Notes: a model not told the origin generated them from the letters alone. A stretch of DNA of 64,000 nt from Octadecabacter temperatus (GCF_001187845.1 NZ_CP012160.1:1612001-1676000); one strand, 5' to 3'; shown: positions 48,821 through 57,352, counted from the first letter of the stretch. A program made the numbers and translations.

Positions 48821-49798
48821 CTAGTGATGTGCTTTTGAGCCCGTGAAGGACCCAATAACCGGCCCAATCACGCGGGTTACGACTGGGATCAACAGCAGGC
48901 CAACAGCCAAACCAAGAACCCCATCACTAAACGCCGTCACAGCCCAGTTCCCAAAACCACTGTCCCCAGCAATGCTGTGCGACAGATCTTTGATAAAGCT
49001 ATAAGGCTGCGCCCACCCAAGGAAATTCGGGTCATGCAACCCGTGCACGAGGATGGATCCACCAACCCAAAGCATCGCAGCCGTGCCCACAATAGACAGG
49101 ACCGTCAACAGATGCGGCATCCCGCGCACAAGGCCTTTGCCAACGCCGCGGCCTACGCCTGATTTTGCGTTCAACGCCAACCAAGCCCCGACATCATCCA
49201 TCTTCACGATCAGCGCGACCGTACCGTAGACAACAATGGTGATCGCCACCGCGATCGCAGCCAGTGTCATCCCTTGCAACCAAATGGATGCATCAGGAAA
49301 TTCAGCAACGATACTGTTCAGTGAAATAGTCATGATCTCAGCGGACAGAATGAAGTCTGTCTTGATTGCCCCTTTAACACGGCTTTCTTCCAGATGCGCC
49401 GGATCACCTGCATCCATGTCTGCGTCAACGTAAGCATCATGATGGGGCCGTATGACATGATAAATCTTCTCAGCACCCTCAAAGCACAGATACAGACCAC
49501 CCAACATCAACAACGGGATCAGCAGCCATGGCGCGAAGTAGTTCAGCAACATCGCCACCGGAAGCAGGATCACCAGCTTACTAAAGAACGATGCCCGTGC
49601 GATTTTCCAGATGATCGGCAGTTCGCGCTTGGGGTTCAGCCCTGTGACATACTTCGGCGTAACAGCCGCATCATCGATGATAACGCCCGCCGCCTTGGTG
49701 CCAGCTTTGGCGGCCATGCTTGCCACATCATCAATACTGGTCGCCGCAATCCGTGTCAGGGCTGCTACGTCATCCAACAGGGCAATCAATCCGCTCAT
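48821..49798 (-). CDS. DUF808 family inner-membrane protein (YedI-like)
   Basis: A 325-residue polytopic membrane protein. The N-terminal SGLIALLDDVAALTRIAATSIDDV and KAAGVIIDDAAVTPKYVTG are the DUF808 hallmarks; about eight hydrophobic segments follow. Function of the family is unknown. I chose ATG 49798 because GGAG lies six bases upstream. It is divergent from the first gap gene, whose upstream region carries three palindromic operators. Confidence 0.85.
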   Translation of the reverse strand: MSGLIALLDDVAALTRIAATSIDDVASMAAKAGTKAAGVIIDDAAVTPKYVTGLNPKRELPIIWKIARASFFSKLVILLPVAMLLNYFAPWLLIPLLMLGGLYLCFEGAEKIYHVIRPHHDAYVDADMDAGDPAHLEESRVKGAIKTDFILSAEIMTISLNSIVAEFPDASIWLQGMTLAAIAVAITIVVYGTVALIVKMDDVGAWLALNAKSGVGRGVGKGLVRGMPHLLTVLSIVGTAAMLWVGGSILVHGLHDPNFLGWAQPYSFIKDLSHSIAGDSGFGNWAVTAFSDGVLGLAVGLLLIPVVTRVIGPVIGSFTGSKAHH

Positions 49799-49904
49799 CA
49801 TCGTCTCCAAGTCTGTGTTGGTGCAGAACCTAGCGGTCAGCGACGTATCTGCAAGACCCTAGCTGATTCTTAGTACCCAAGTTTTCGCAACGGTAACACA
49901 AACG

Positions 49905-49916
49905 GTTAGCGCAAAC
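49905..49916. promoter_or_regulatory. Palindromic operator copy 1 (GTTAGCGCAAAC), upstream of gap copy 1
   Basis: Fits the symmetric pattern GTTnGCGCnAAC, with a central CG as in LacI-family operators. It is 152 bases upstream of the gap start and 34 bases from copy 2. Confidence 0.65.
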
Positions 49917-49938
49917 GTTATGCAAAGGGCGGCAAACT

Positions 49939-49950
49939 GTTAGCGCAAAC
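49939..49950. promoter_or_regulatory. Palindromic operator copy 2 (GTTAGCGCAAAC)
   Basis: Identical to copy 1, repeated 34 bases away, about three helical turns, in the gap copy 1 upstream region. Confidence 0.65.
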
Positions 49951-49968
49951 CTGCGGCAGCGAGGCACA

Positions 49969-49980
49969 GTTATCGCTAAC
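49969..49980. promoter_or_regulatory. Palindromic operator copy 3 (GTTATCGCTAAC)
   Basis: One inner mismatch to the GTTnGCGCnAAC pattern, 30 bases after copy 2, in step with the roughly three-turn spacing of the others. Confidence 0.5.
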
Positions 49981-50067
49981 ATATTGATAAATCACCAATT
50001 TAGACTTGGTACACCCTGACGTCGCCCCTAAGAAAGGCGCAACCAACTTGCCATAAGGAACTGCGCA

Positions 50068-51069
50068 ATGACCGTCACAGTAGGTATCAATGGATTTGGC
50101 CGCATCGGGCGCTGCACCCTCTCCCACATCGCGGAAAGTGCACGCAACGATATTCAAGTTGTCAAAATCAACGCGACTGGGCCGGTTGAAACCAATGCGC
50201 ACCTTCTACGATACGACTCTATTCACGGCCGCTTCCCTGGCGACATCACTGTGAATGACGGCAAACTCGACCTTGGGCGCGGTCCAATCGACGTTATGTC
50301 GACCTATGACCCACAAGAGTTGGACTGGGACGGCTGCGATATCGTCCTTGAATGCACGGGCAAGTTTAACGACGGTCACAAATCCTCTGTTCACCTCGAA
50401 CGCGGCGCAGGCAAAGTCCTGATCTCGGCCCCTGCTAGCAATGTAGACAAGACCATCGTCTACGGCGTGAACCACCGCGACCTGCAAGCAGACCACCGCA
50501 TGGTGTCCAACGGGTCCTGCACCACCAACTGCCTCGCCCCGCTTGCCAAAGTCTTGAATGACGCCATTGGCATTGAGCGCGGCATCATGACAACGATCCA
50601 CAGCTACACTGGCGACCAGCCAACACTGGACCGCCGCCACGAAGACCTCTACCGCGCCCGCGCTGCGGCCATGGCAATGATCCCAACATCGACAGGTGCG
50701 GCTAAGGCGCTGTCGCTTGTACTGCCGGAAATGGAAGGCAAGCTCGACGGGACCGCCCTGCGCGTTCCAACGCCGAATGTCTCAGCCGTTGATCTGACAT
50801 TTGAAGCTGCCAAAGACGTGACCGTTGAAGACGTAAACGCCGTCGTCGCCGAGGCCTGCGCTGGGCACATGGGCATGGTGATGACCTATGATCCAGAACC
50901 AAAGGTTTCGATCGACTTCAACCACACACCTGAAAGTTCAATCTTCGCACCAGACCAAACCAAGGTCATCGGTAGGCGCACCGTACGCGTTCTGGCATGG
51001 TACGACAACGAGTGGGGTTTCTCGGTTCGTATGGCGGACGTTGCGGCGCACATGGGTCGCTTGAACTAA
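50068..51069 (+). CDS. Glyceraldehyde-3-phosphate dehydrogenase, copy 1 (altered cofactor site)
   Basis: A 333-residue GAPDH with the Rossmann loop [11 protein letters not shown], catalytic cysteine C151 in SNGSCTTNCLAP, and [12 protein letters not shown] at the C-terminus. At the end of the second beta strand, where NAD-type enzymes have Asp (D36 in the second copy), this protein has A36 (KINATGP). Loss of that Asp is known to relax or switch specificity toward NADP, so this may be the gluconeogenic or NADP-linked isozyme. Three palindromic operators lie upstream. Confidence 0.94.
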   Translation: MTVTVGINGFGRIGRCTLSHIAESARNDIQVVKINATGPVETNAHLLRYDSIHGRFPGDITVNDGKLDLGRGPIDVMSTYDPQELDWDGCDIVLECTGKFNDGHKSSVHLERGAGKVLISAPASNVDKTIVYGVNHRDLQADHRMVSNGSCTTNCLAPLAKVLNDAIGIERGIMTTIHSYTGDQPTLDRRHEDLYRARAAAMAMIPTSTGAAKALSLVLPEMEGKLDGTALRVPTPNVSAVDLTFEAAKDVTVEDVNAVVAEACAGHMGMVMTYDPEPKVSIDFNHTPESSIFAPDQTKVIGRRTVRVLAWYDNEWGFSVRMADVAAHMGRLN

Positions 51070-51126
51070 GGCCACACTTTCGCCAAAACGCGGTGCTACA
51101 ACAGGTGCGACCCAAAGGGACGCTCC

Positions 51127-51648
51127 GTGGATACGACATACAATGAACATCTAACCCGCCTGGCCGAACGCCATCTGGAAAACAAACTGCGCAATAGCTG
51201 GATTATGGTGGCAATCGGTTTTGCGAGTGCCGTCGCGTTCTTAACTTGGTCTTATGTTGAATTCTCGCGCCTTGGGTATTTGCCTGTGTTGGGTATCTTG
51301 TTTTCTGGCTTTATCCTCGCCGGTGGAACGCCACAGTTCTTTCGCCAAATGAGGACGATAGCGTCGTCCCCAGTTCACGCTAGTCATTCATATCAAGATC
51401 AACAAAACAGCATTCGACACGGCCTCGTTGCGCAGGAACTAGAAAGTTCAGCAATCCGAACATTACAGCGAAAACTAAAGATTGCGTTTATTGTGCGCAT
51501 GCTTGGTGTTCTTGCGCTGCTGTCACTTTATCCAATCGCCACTATTCTGGCGGACGATGGAACGCGAGGGTCTTATAAGCACAATCACGTCACCGGCGAG
51601 GTTCTCATTTCCTATGACGGTCGGGAATGGTATGGCCTAGGCCCATGA
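51127..51648 (+). CDS. Membrane protein of unknown function
   Basis: A 173-residue protein with hydrophobic segments near residues 25-42, 51-66 and 123-140, and a charged soluble loop between (residues about 73-118). Start is GTG 51127, with GGGA upstream. No family motif recognised. It follows gap copy 1 on the same strand and its stop overlaps the ATG of a 47-codon gene (ATGA), so the two are coupled. Confidence 0.7.
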   Translation: MDTTYNEHLTRLAERHLENKLRNSWIMVAIGFASAVAFLTWSYVEFSRLGYLPVLGILFSGFILAGGTPQFFRQMRTIASSPVHASHSYQDQQNSIRHGLVAQELESSAIRTLQRKLKIAFIVRMLGVLALLSLYPIATILADDGTRGSYKHNHVTGEVLISYDGREWYGLGP

Positions 51649-51788
51649 CCACACGCCTCGCCTTTATCCTGTTCTTGCTGATCGCCGCGTTTTTCGTGCT
51701 GGACCATTACGTCCTACACCTGAACGCAGGAGTATTTCTTGGTAGAAAGATCATAGAATTGATGAGCTGGATCGCAATCTGGCGATAG
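51645..51788 (+). CDS. 47-residue single-helix membrane protein upstream of gap copy 2
   Basis: ATG 51645 to TAG 51788 encodes a hydrophobic N-terminal helix (LAFILFLLIAAFFVL) followed by a short segment with an aromatic end (SWIAIWR). It overlaps the upstream stop by four bases (ATGA), which supports translation. I recall similar short proteins next to gap in other roseobacters but cannot verify this. It may modulate a membrane process linked to the neighbouring genes; function is unknown. Confidence 0.65.
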   Translation: MTTRLAFILFLLIAAFFVLDHYVLHLNAGVFLGRKIIELMSWIAIWR

Positions 51789-51829
51789 TTCCGTGTCTGA
51801 CGGGTTGACCTTTCCTGAGATTTGGGGAT

Positions 51830-51841
51830 GTTAGCGCCAAC
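51830..51841. promoter_or_regulatory. Palindromic operator copy 4 (GTTAGCGCCAAC), upstream of gap copy 2
   Basis: Fits GTTnGCGCnAAC and lies 51 bases before the second gap start, a usual place for promoter control. Confidence 0.65.
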
Positions 51842-51891
51842 AGTGGCAGCGCGTTGTTGCCATACCCGCTGATCCAAAACTGGAGGCTCCC

Positions 51892-52896
51892 ATGACCGTA
51901 AAAGTAGCAATCAATGGCTTTGGCCGTATCGGACGCAATGTATTGCGCGCCATCATCGAATCTGGCCGCACAGACATTGAAGTCATCGCAATCAATGACC
52001 TTGGCCCTGTCGAGACAAACGCACACCTGTTGCAGTACGATTCAGTTCACGGCCGCTTCCCGCACCCAGTGACAACAACAGACGACACAATTGACGTTGG
52101 CCGTGGCCCAATGAAAGTGACCGCACTGCGCAATCCGGCTGACTTGCCATGGGGCGACGTTGATATCGTGCTGGAATGTACCGGTATCTTCACATCAAAA
52201 GAAGCGTGCCAAGCACACCTTGAAAACGGATCTTCCCGCGTGCTGATTTCAGCACCTGGTAAGAACGCCGACAAAACAATCGTGTTCGGTGTGAACGACA
52301 ACACGTTAACGTCAGACGACATTGTTGTCTCTAACGCGTCTTGCACCACAAACTGCCTGTCCCCTGTTGTAAAAGTCCTCAACGATGAAATCGGCATCGT
52401 CAAAGGCTTCATGACAACAATCCACAGCTACACAGGCGATCAGCCAACATTGGACACAATGCACGGTGACCTTTACCGCGCACGTGCAGCGGCCTTGTCC
52501 ATGATCCCGACATCCACAGGTGCGGCTAAGGCCGTTGGCCTTGTATTGCCTGAACTGGACGGCAAACTCGACGGCGTTGCGATCCGCGTTCCAACGCCGA
52601 ACGTTTCTGTTGTTGATCTGACATTCGAAGCCGCTCGCGACACAAGTGCTGAAGAAATCAACGATATCATCCGCAAAGCAGCTGGCGCAGGTCCGCTGAA
52701 AGGTATCCTTGGCTTCACCGATAAGAAATTGGTGTCCACGGACTTCAACCATGACCCACATTCGTCAATCTTCCACACAGAACAAACCCGTGTCATGGAA
52801 GGCAAAATGTGCCGCATCCTGACTTGGTATGACAACGAATGGGGCTTTTCTAACCGCATGGGCGACACAGCCGTTGCGATGGGCAAACTTCTGTAA
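51892..52896 (+). CDS. gap: Glyceraldehyde-3-phosphate dehydrogenase, copy 2 (NAD-type site)
   Basis: A 334-residue GAPDH with [12 protein letters not shown], catalytic cysteine C151 in [12 protein letters not shown] and [12 protein letters not shown]. Residue D36 in AINDLGP is the Asp that pairs with the NAD ribose, so this is the likely glycolytic enzyme of the pair. It aligns with copy 1 without gaps in the first 150 residues. An operator palindrome lies upstream, GGAGG-like GGAGGCTCCC precedes the ATG, and a strong terminator follows. Confidence 0.96.
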   Translation: MTVKVAINGFGRIGRNVLRAIIESGRTDIEVIAINDLGPVETNAHLLQYDSVHGRFPHPVTTTDDTIDVGRGPMKVTALRNPADLPWGDVDIVLECTGIFTSKEACQAHLENGSSRVLISAPGKNADKTIVFGVNDNTLTSDDIVVSNASCTTNCLSPVVKVLNDEIGIVKGFMTTIHSYTGDQPTLDTMHGDLYRARAAALSMIPTSTGAAKAVGLVLPELDGKLDGVAIRVPTPNVSVVDLTFEAARDTSAEEINDIIRKAAGAGPLKGILGFTDKKLVSTDFNHDPHSSIFHTEQTRVMEGKMCRILTWYDNEWGFSNRMGDTAVAMGKLL

Positions 52897-52920
52897 CACC
52901 AAAAATGTCTATGTTTTTAA

Positions 52921-52948
52921 GGGCCGCCCAATCGGGTGGCCCTTTTTT
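52921..52948 (+). terminator. Intrinsic terminator of gap copy 2
   Basis: GGGCCGCCC-AATC-GGGTGGCCC, nine pairs with one G-U, followed by six T residues, 24 bases after the stop. Confidence 0.92.
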
Positions 52949-52989
52949 GTTGCACCGTGAAAACGAACCTATGCACAGAACGCAATCCC

Positions 52990-53001
52990 GTTAGCGCAAA
53001 C
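52990..53001. promoter_or_regulatory. Palindromic operator copy 5 (GTTAGCGCAAAC), upstream of the DUF1127 gene
   Basis: Identical to copies 1 and 2 and placed beyond the gap terminator, 75 bases before the DUF1127 start, suggesting that this small gene is in the same regulon. Confidence 0.6.
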
Positions 53002-53075
53002 GAAGGGCTAGTGCTGCAGCGCAGCATGACTAGATTGGTGTCAAGACAAACATATATCCATGGAAAGGATACGCT

Positions 53076-53237
53076 ATGACACTTATGAACACCCTCCGCG
53101 ATCGCCTGACCAAACGCGCCGCTTTCAAACGCACACAATTCGAACTTGCAAACCTGCCAGTTGAATTCGCGATCAATGATCTTGGGATTTGCCCAGCAGA
53201 CGCGAAGAAGATCGCTGCCAAAGCTGTTTACGGTTAA
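53076..53237 (+). CDS. DUF1127-like small protein
   Basis: A 53-residue protein from ATG 53076, with AAAGGA seven bases upstream. The sequence is basic at the N-terminus (LRDRLTKRAAFKRTQFEL) and has the pattern of DUF1127 proteins, in which an arginine- and leucine-rich helix is followed by a LGI-like turn (NDLGICPADAKKIAAKA). Some DUF1127 proteins bind RNA and influence small-RNA turnover and metabolism in rhodobacters and agrobacteria. The preceding palindrome suggests carbon-dependent expression. Confidence 0.75.
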   Translation: MTLMNTLRDRLTKRAAFKRTQFELANLPVEFAINDLGICPADAKKIAAKAVYG

Positions 53238-53337
53238 GTCATGCGTGCGGCACGCGCTGCACACAGAAACTTGATCGACTGTGATTGTATAGATTTACAT
53301 AATTGAAGCATGTTTCGCGTCTAATTAGGGACAGAAC

Positions 53338-53808
53338 ATGCCAAAATCCAAGAAATCCAAACGGTCACAATCAACGCAGGTTCCGCAAAAGGTACCTTTG
53401 ACACGCAGAACCGTTTTGCAGTCTTTGGCCCTCTATGGAACCGGAACCGCTGTTGCCGCCGGAGGTGGCGCGCTTTTTGCACTGGATTTCAGATCAAAGC
53501 TTGCGGAAGCTGACCTGACCCGCATTGGCACCGGCACTCCGGCGATTGTTCAAATACACGACCCATCTTGTCAGCTGTGTTTGGCGCTCCAACGCGAAAC
53601 GCGCGCAGCCCTAAATGACTGTGATGAACAGTACATTTATCTTGTCGCAAACATCAAATCCGAAATTGGCGCTGCATTTCAGCGCAGAATGGGCCAGCCG
53701 CACGTTACACTTGCATTACTGGATGCCGACGGAACGCCGTTGCATTTCATCAACGGTGTCACACCAGCGGATACACTGAAGGACGCATTCCAAACTCACT
53801 TCGGATAA
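53338..53808 (+). CDS. Thioredoxin-like protein with twin-arginine-like N-terminus
   Basis: A 156-residue protein. A basic N-region with TRRTVLQSLAL (R23-R24) and a following hydrophobic stretch resembles a Tat signal or membrane anchor. The remainder looks like a thioredoxin fold with a CxxC redox site, C78 and C81 in HDPSCQLC, and a later GQPHVTLALLDADG. The CQLC dipeptide is unlike that of the standard thioredoxin CGPC. Placement suggests a periplasmic thiol role. No operon partner is apparent. Confidence 0.7.
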   Translation: MPKSKKSKRSQSTQVPQKVPLTRRTVLQSLALYGTGTAVAAGGGALFALDFRSKLAEADLTRIGTGTPAIVQIHDPSCQLCLALQRETRAALNDCDEQYIYLVANIKSEIGAAFQRRMGQPHVTLALLDADGTPLHFINGVTPADTLKDAFQTHFG

Positions 53809-53815
53809 GTTTGCC

Positions 53816-54310
53816 TTAGTTTTTCAATCGAGCCGTCAAAGCGCGTCGTACAGGCGGGGTGACAAATTTGGACACATCCCCCCCGAGCCGCGCGATTTCC
53901 TTAACGAGTTTTGACGCAATCGCTTGGTGTTGGGCTTCGGCCATCAAGAACACTGTCTCTACGGTGTCATCCAACTGGCGGTTCATGCCAACCATTTGAT
54001 ATTCATACTCAAAATCGGCAACCGCCCGCAAACCACGAATAATAATGCCTGCTCCAACGTCTTTGGCGCAATCGATCAACAGGTTCTCAAACGGATGGGC
54101 TACGATCTCGCAGCCGGTTTCCTCAGACAGAATGGCGCATTCGGCTTCAATCATTGCCACTCGCTCTTCAAGGCTGAACAGCGGTCCCTTATCACGATTG
54201 ATCGCGACACCGATGACCAACTTGTCGACCAATGAACAGGCACGCCGAATAATATCGACGTGTCCCAATGTGACGGGATCAAACGTCCCCGGATAAAGCC
54301 CAATGCGCAT
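53816..54310 (-). CDS. coaD: Phosphopantetheine adenylyltransferase
   Basis: Fourth step of coenzyme A synthesis, forming dephospho-CoA. The 164-residue nucleotidyltransferase has the N-terminal YPGTFDPVTLGHVDI motif with the (T/H)xGH histidine, the IIRGLRAVADFEYE segment and the C-terminal KEIARLGGDVSKF. I chose ATG 54310 (MRIGLYPG); a longer in-frame start adds only a non-conserved ten residues. Confidence 0.96.
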   Translation of the reverse strand: MRIGLYPGTFDPVTLGHVDIIRRACSLVDKLVIGVAINRDKGPLFSLEERVAMIEAECAILSEETGCEIVAHPFENLLIDCAKDVGAGIIIRGLRAVADFEYEYQMVGMNRQLDDTVETVFLMAEAQHQAIASKLVKEIARLGGDVSKFVTPPVRRALTARLKN

Positions 54311-54372
54311 GGTAGTCCTCACCTTGATTGTGGGGCGCAAGACACCCTAACACGAACCAGAATGCAAGCGTC

Positions 54373-54810
54373 CTAGTGGCCCATCACCATTCCAGTCAGC
54401 GCATCGCGTTCCGCTGCCAGTTCAGCAAGGCGTGCTTTAACCGCGTCGCCGATAGAAATCAGGCCGACCATCGTGTCGCCGTCCATTACTGGCATGTGGC
54501 GAAAACGTCCTTCGGTCATCTTGCTCAGGACGGTGTCTGACGTGTCGGACGGATTACATGTGATCAGCTTTTTGGTCATCATTTCACTCACGACAGTCGC
54601 CATACAACTAGGTCCCTGCTTACCCAGCTCACGAACGATATCGCGTTCTGACAGAATACCAGCAGGCGTCGCGCCACCGTCATCGCTGATTACGATCGTA
54701 CCAATCCGTTTGTCCGACATTATATTTGCAGCATCCGCAACGGATGCATCTGAGGTCAACGTAATGACGCCGCTTGTGCCTTTGGACTTGAGGATTTGGG
54801 ATACGATCAT
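54373..54810 (-). CDS. CBS-domain pair protein
   Basis: A 145-residue cytoplasmic protein consisting of two tandem CBS domains (about residues 10-65 and 75-130), seen from DKRIGTIVISDDGG, GILSERDIVREL and GRFRHMPVMDGDTMVGLISIGD. Stand-alone CBS pairs bind adenosine ligands and often act as regulatory subunits; the target is unknown. The short interval to coaD on the same strand allows but does not prove cotranscription. Confidence 0.9.
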   Translation of the reverse strand: MIVSQILKSKGTSGVITLTSDASVADAANIMSDKRIGTIVISDDGGATPAGILSERDIVRELGKQGPSCMATVVSEMMTKKLITCNPSDTSDTVLSKMTEGRFRHMPVMDGDTMVGLISIGDAVKARLAELAAERDALTGMVMGH

Positions 54811-54862
54811 AGCAATCTCCTATTGTTTATAGTCCAAGTGTCGCGTCCAGCGTGTGTTGGAG

Positions 54863-55744
54863 TCAAGCAACCAGACTCTCTAGCCGTGCAATCTCGGCCT
54901 TAAGCCTTTGATTTAAGGCTGCGGCAAAGCGGCTCAGGCGGTCTGAAGACCGGTCACTGACGTGCCGCACGAGGTAAAAAGACCGCGTCAAAGACAGTTC
55001 CTCCACCAGAACACGTTTCAACTCAGGCGCGAAGGGCAGTGCGAAATCATGCATAATTCCAACCCCCGCCCCGTTTCGCAGCGCCATGACCTGCACCGCA
55101 ACCGAATTGGACGCGACCTGCACGCCGTCAGCCCCTAGATCGCCCAAGTAGTCCAATTCCTTGTCGAAAATCATATCGGGGATGTAGCCAACGATGCGAT
55201 GCTGTTTCAGGTCATCCATCTTCTCAATCGTTTCCCCCTTGGGCGCGGCGAGGTGAAGTCGATAGTCACTGACCTTTTGCACAGTTAGTCGCCCCGCTTG
55301 TGGGCGCGACACCGTGATGGCCATATCGGCCTCTCGTTTAGACAGGTTCACCACACGGGGCAACGCAAGCACCTGAATTTCGAGGCCTGGGTTCTCGGCA
55401 GAAATCGCAGCGCAAACCTGTGGTAACAAGTAATTCGCGGCGCCATCCGGCGCGCCAATTCGGATTTGCCCCGTTAATCCCGCCTGATCCCCCTGCGCTT
55501 CTTCAATCGCTTGGCTCAACGACGCCTCGGCATCAGCCGCATGGTCCCGCATGCGGACCCCGAGGTCGGTTAATGCATATCCTTGCGGGGATTTTACGAA
55601 CAACGCCGCCCCAAGTCCCGCCTCTAGCCGTGCGATGCGCCGCCCGACTGTGGCTGCGTCCATTCGCAACGTCGGCGCCGCGCGGCTCAGGCTTTCTGCC
55701 CGCGCCACCGCCAAAAACACCCGCATATCGTCCCAACTCGCCAT
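54863..55744 (-). CDS. LysR family transcriptional regulator next to mmsA
   Basis: A 293-residue regulator with the N-terminal winged helix (FLAVARAESLSRAAPTLRMD, then ATVGRRIARLEAGLG) and an effector domain from about residue 90. I chose ATG 55744 (MASWDDMRVF); the frame stays open far upstream only because it runs antisense through mmsA. It is divergent from mmsA with 105 bases between, containing a palindrome, so it probably regulates that gene. Confidence 0.9.
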   Translation of the reverse strand: MASWDDMRVFLAVARAESLSRAAPTLRMDAATVGRRIARLEAGLGAALFVKSPQGYALTDLGVRMRDHAADAEASLSQAIEEAQGDQAGLTGQIRIGAPDGAANYLLPQVCAAISAENPGLEIQVLALPRVVNLSKREADMAITVSRPQAGRLTVQKVSDYRLHLAAPKGETIEKMDDLKQHRIVGYIPDMIFDKELDYLGDLGADGVQVASNSVAVQVMALRNGAGVGIMHDFALPFAPELKRVLVEELSLTRSFYLVRHVSDRSSDRLSRFAAALNQRLKAEIARLESLVA

Positions 55745-55754
55745 GGCTGCCCTG

Positions 55755-55769
55755 CATTTTTGCAAAATG
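55755..55769. promoter_or_regulatory. Palindrome between LysR gene and mmsA
   Basis: CATTTT-TGC-AAAATG, a perfect 6-bp inverted repeat 11 bases from the LysR start and 80 bases from the mmsA start. Its position suits an autoregulatory LysR site, though it does not fit T-N11-A exactly. Confidence 0.45.
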
Positions 55770-55849
55770 AATTTGCCATACTGACGCTTTAACAGGCGAA
55801 AACGCAAGGCTATGCTGCAGCTAACACTGGTAAACGCTGGGAGGCGAAC

Positions 55850-57352
55850 ATGACCACAGAACTCACCCATTACATCGGCGGCGCACACGTCAAAGGAACG
55901 TCCGGCCGTTTCGCGGACGTCTTCAACCCAGCTACGGGCGAAGTGCAAGCCAAAGTACCGCTCGCCTCTGTCTCTGAACTGGATCAAGCGGTTGAAATCG
56001 CAGCCAAAGCACAGCCAGCATGGGCCGCAACGAACCCGCAGCGTCGTGCACGTGTGATGATGGCCTTTGTTGGTTTGCTGAACCGCGACATGGACAAATT
56101 GGCCGAGGCCCTGTCCCGCGAGCACGGTAAAACGCTGCCAGACGCAAAAGGCGACGTTCAGCGTGGTCTCGAAGTTGTGGAATACTGCATAGGCGCACCA
56201 GAGCTTCTGAAAGGTGAATACACTGACGGTGCTGGTCCGGGCATCGACATCTACTCTATGCGCCAAGCTCTTGGTGTCACTGCAGGAATTACACCATTTA
56301 ACTTCCCTGCCATGATCCCGATGTGGATGTTCGCCCCTGCAATCGCCTGCGGCAACGCCTTCATTCTTAAACCATCCGAGCGTGATCCATCCGTTCCCTT
56401 GATGCTTGCCGAACTTCTTGAAGAAGCGGGCCTTCCTGCGGGCATCATTCAGGTCGTGAACGGCGATAAGGAAAGCGTCGACGCGATCCTTGATAACGAA
56501 GTGATCCAATCTGTCGGTTTTGTCGGCTCGACCCCGATTGCGGAATACATTTACGGTCGTGGTTGTTCCAACGGCAAGCGCGTGCAGTGCTTCGGTGGCG
56601 CAAAGAACCACATGATTATCATGCCCGACGCTGATATGGCCTTGGCCGCTGATGCACTTGTTGGTGCTGGTTACGGCGCTGCGGGCGAACGCTGCATGGC
56701 GATTTCCGTTGCCGTTCCAGTGGGTGATGAAACGGCTGATCGCCTGATCGAAGAACTAATTCCACGCATCGATAAGCTGCGCGTTGGCCCCTACACAGCC
56801 GACGCTGATGTTGATTACGGTCCTGTCGTCACTGCTGCTGCAAAAGCCAACATTCTCAGAATGGTAGAAGGCGGTGTAGAAGCTGGTGCCGAACTAGTGG
56901 TTGATGGTCGTAACTTCAATTTACAGGGCTACGAGGACGGCTTCTTCGTTGGCCCACACCTGTTTGACCGCGTCACACCCGACATGGAAATCTACCAAAA
57001 AGAGATCTTCGGACCTGTCCTGTCCTGCGTACGTGCCGGTTCCTACGAAGAGGCCCTTGGTCTCGCGATGGATCATGAAATGGGCAATGGCACCGCGATC
57101 TTTACACGTGACGGCGACGCAGCACGCAATTTTGCCAGCCGCGTAAATGTCGGCATGGTTGGTGTTAACGTGCCAATTCCTGTGCCCCTCGCCTACCACA
57201 CGTTTGGCGGCTGGAAAAAATCCGCCTTTGGCGATTTAAACCAGCACGGCCCTGATGCGTTTAAGTTCTACACACGCACGAAGACGGTCACATCCCGTTG
57301 GCCATCAGGCATTAAAGAAGGCGGCGAGTTTAACTTTAAGGCCATGGACTAA
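55850..57352 (+). CDS. mmsA: Methylmalonate-semialdehyde dehydrogenase (CoA-acylating)
   Basis: Converts methylmalonate or malonate semialdehyde to propionyl- or acetyl-CoA in valine, thymine and inositol breakdown. The 500-residue aldehyde dehydrogenase has TPFNFPAMIPMWMFAPAIA, ILKPSERDPS, the GFVGSTPIAEYIY nucleotide loop and the catalytic cysteine in GAAGERCMAIS. The ITPFNFPAMIPMWM and FGGAKNHMII stretches separate MmsA from other members. GGGAGG lies before the ATG. A divergent LysR gene likely controls it. Confidence 0.95.
   Translation: MTTELTHYIGGAHVKGTSGRFADVFNPATGEVQAKVPLASVSELDQAVEIAAKAQPAWAATNPQRRARVMMAFVGLLNRDMDKLAEALSREHGKTLPDAKGDVQRGLEVVEYCIGAPELLKGEYTDGAGPGIDIYSMRQALGVTAGITPFNFPAMIPMWMFAPAIACGNAFILKPSERDPSVPLMLAELLEEAGLPAGIIQVVNGDKESVDAILDNEVIQSVGFVGSTPIAEYIYGRGCSNGKRVQCFGGAKNHMIIMPDADMALAADALVGAGYGAAGERCMAISVAVPVGDETADRLIEELIPRIDKLRVGPYTADADVDYGPVVTAAAKANILRMVEGGVEAGAELVVDGRNFNLQGYEDGFFVGPHLFDRVTPDMEIYQKEIFGPVLSCVRAGSYEEALGLAMDHEMGNGTAIFTRDGDAARNFASRVNVGMVGVNVPIPVPLAYHTFGGWKKSAFGDLNQHGPDAFKFYTRTKTVTSRWPSGIKEGGEFNFKAMD

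Noticed and set aside
49881-49892. Sixth operator copy (GTTTTCGCAAC)
   Set aside because: The second half-site is one base too near the first, so it breaks the symmetric 12-bp pattern.
55745-56611. Upstream extension of the LysR frame to a 582-residue protein
   Set aside because: The added part is antisense to mmsA and lacks any domain; the regulator starts naturally at 55744 with its helix-turn-helix.
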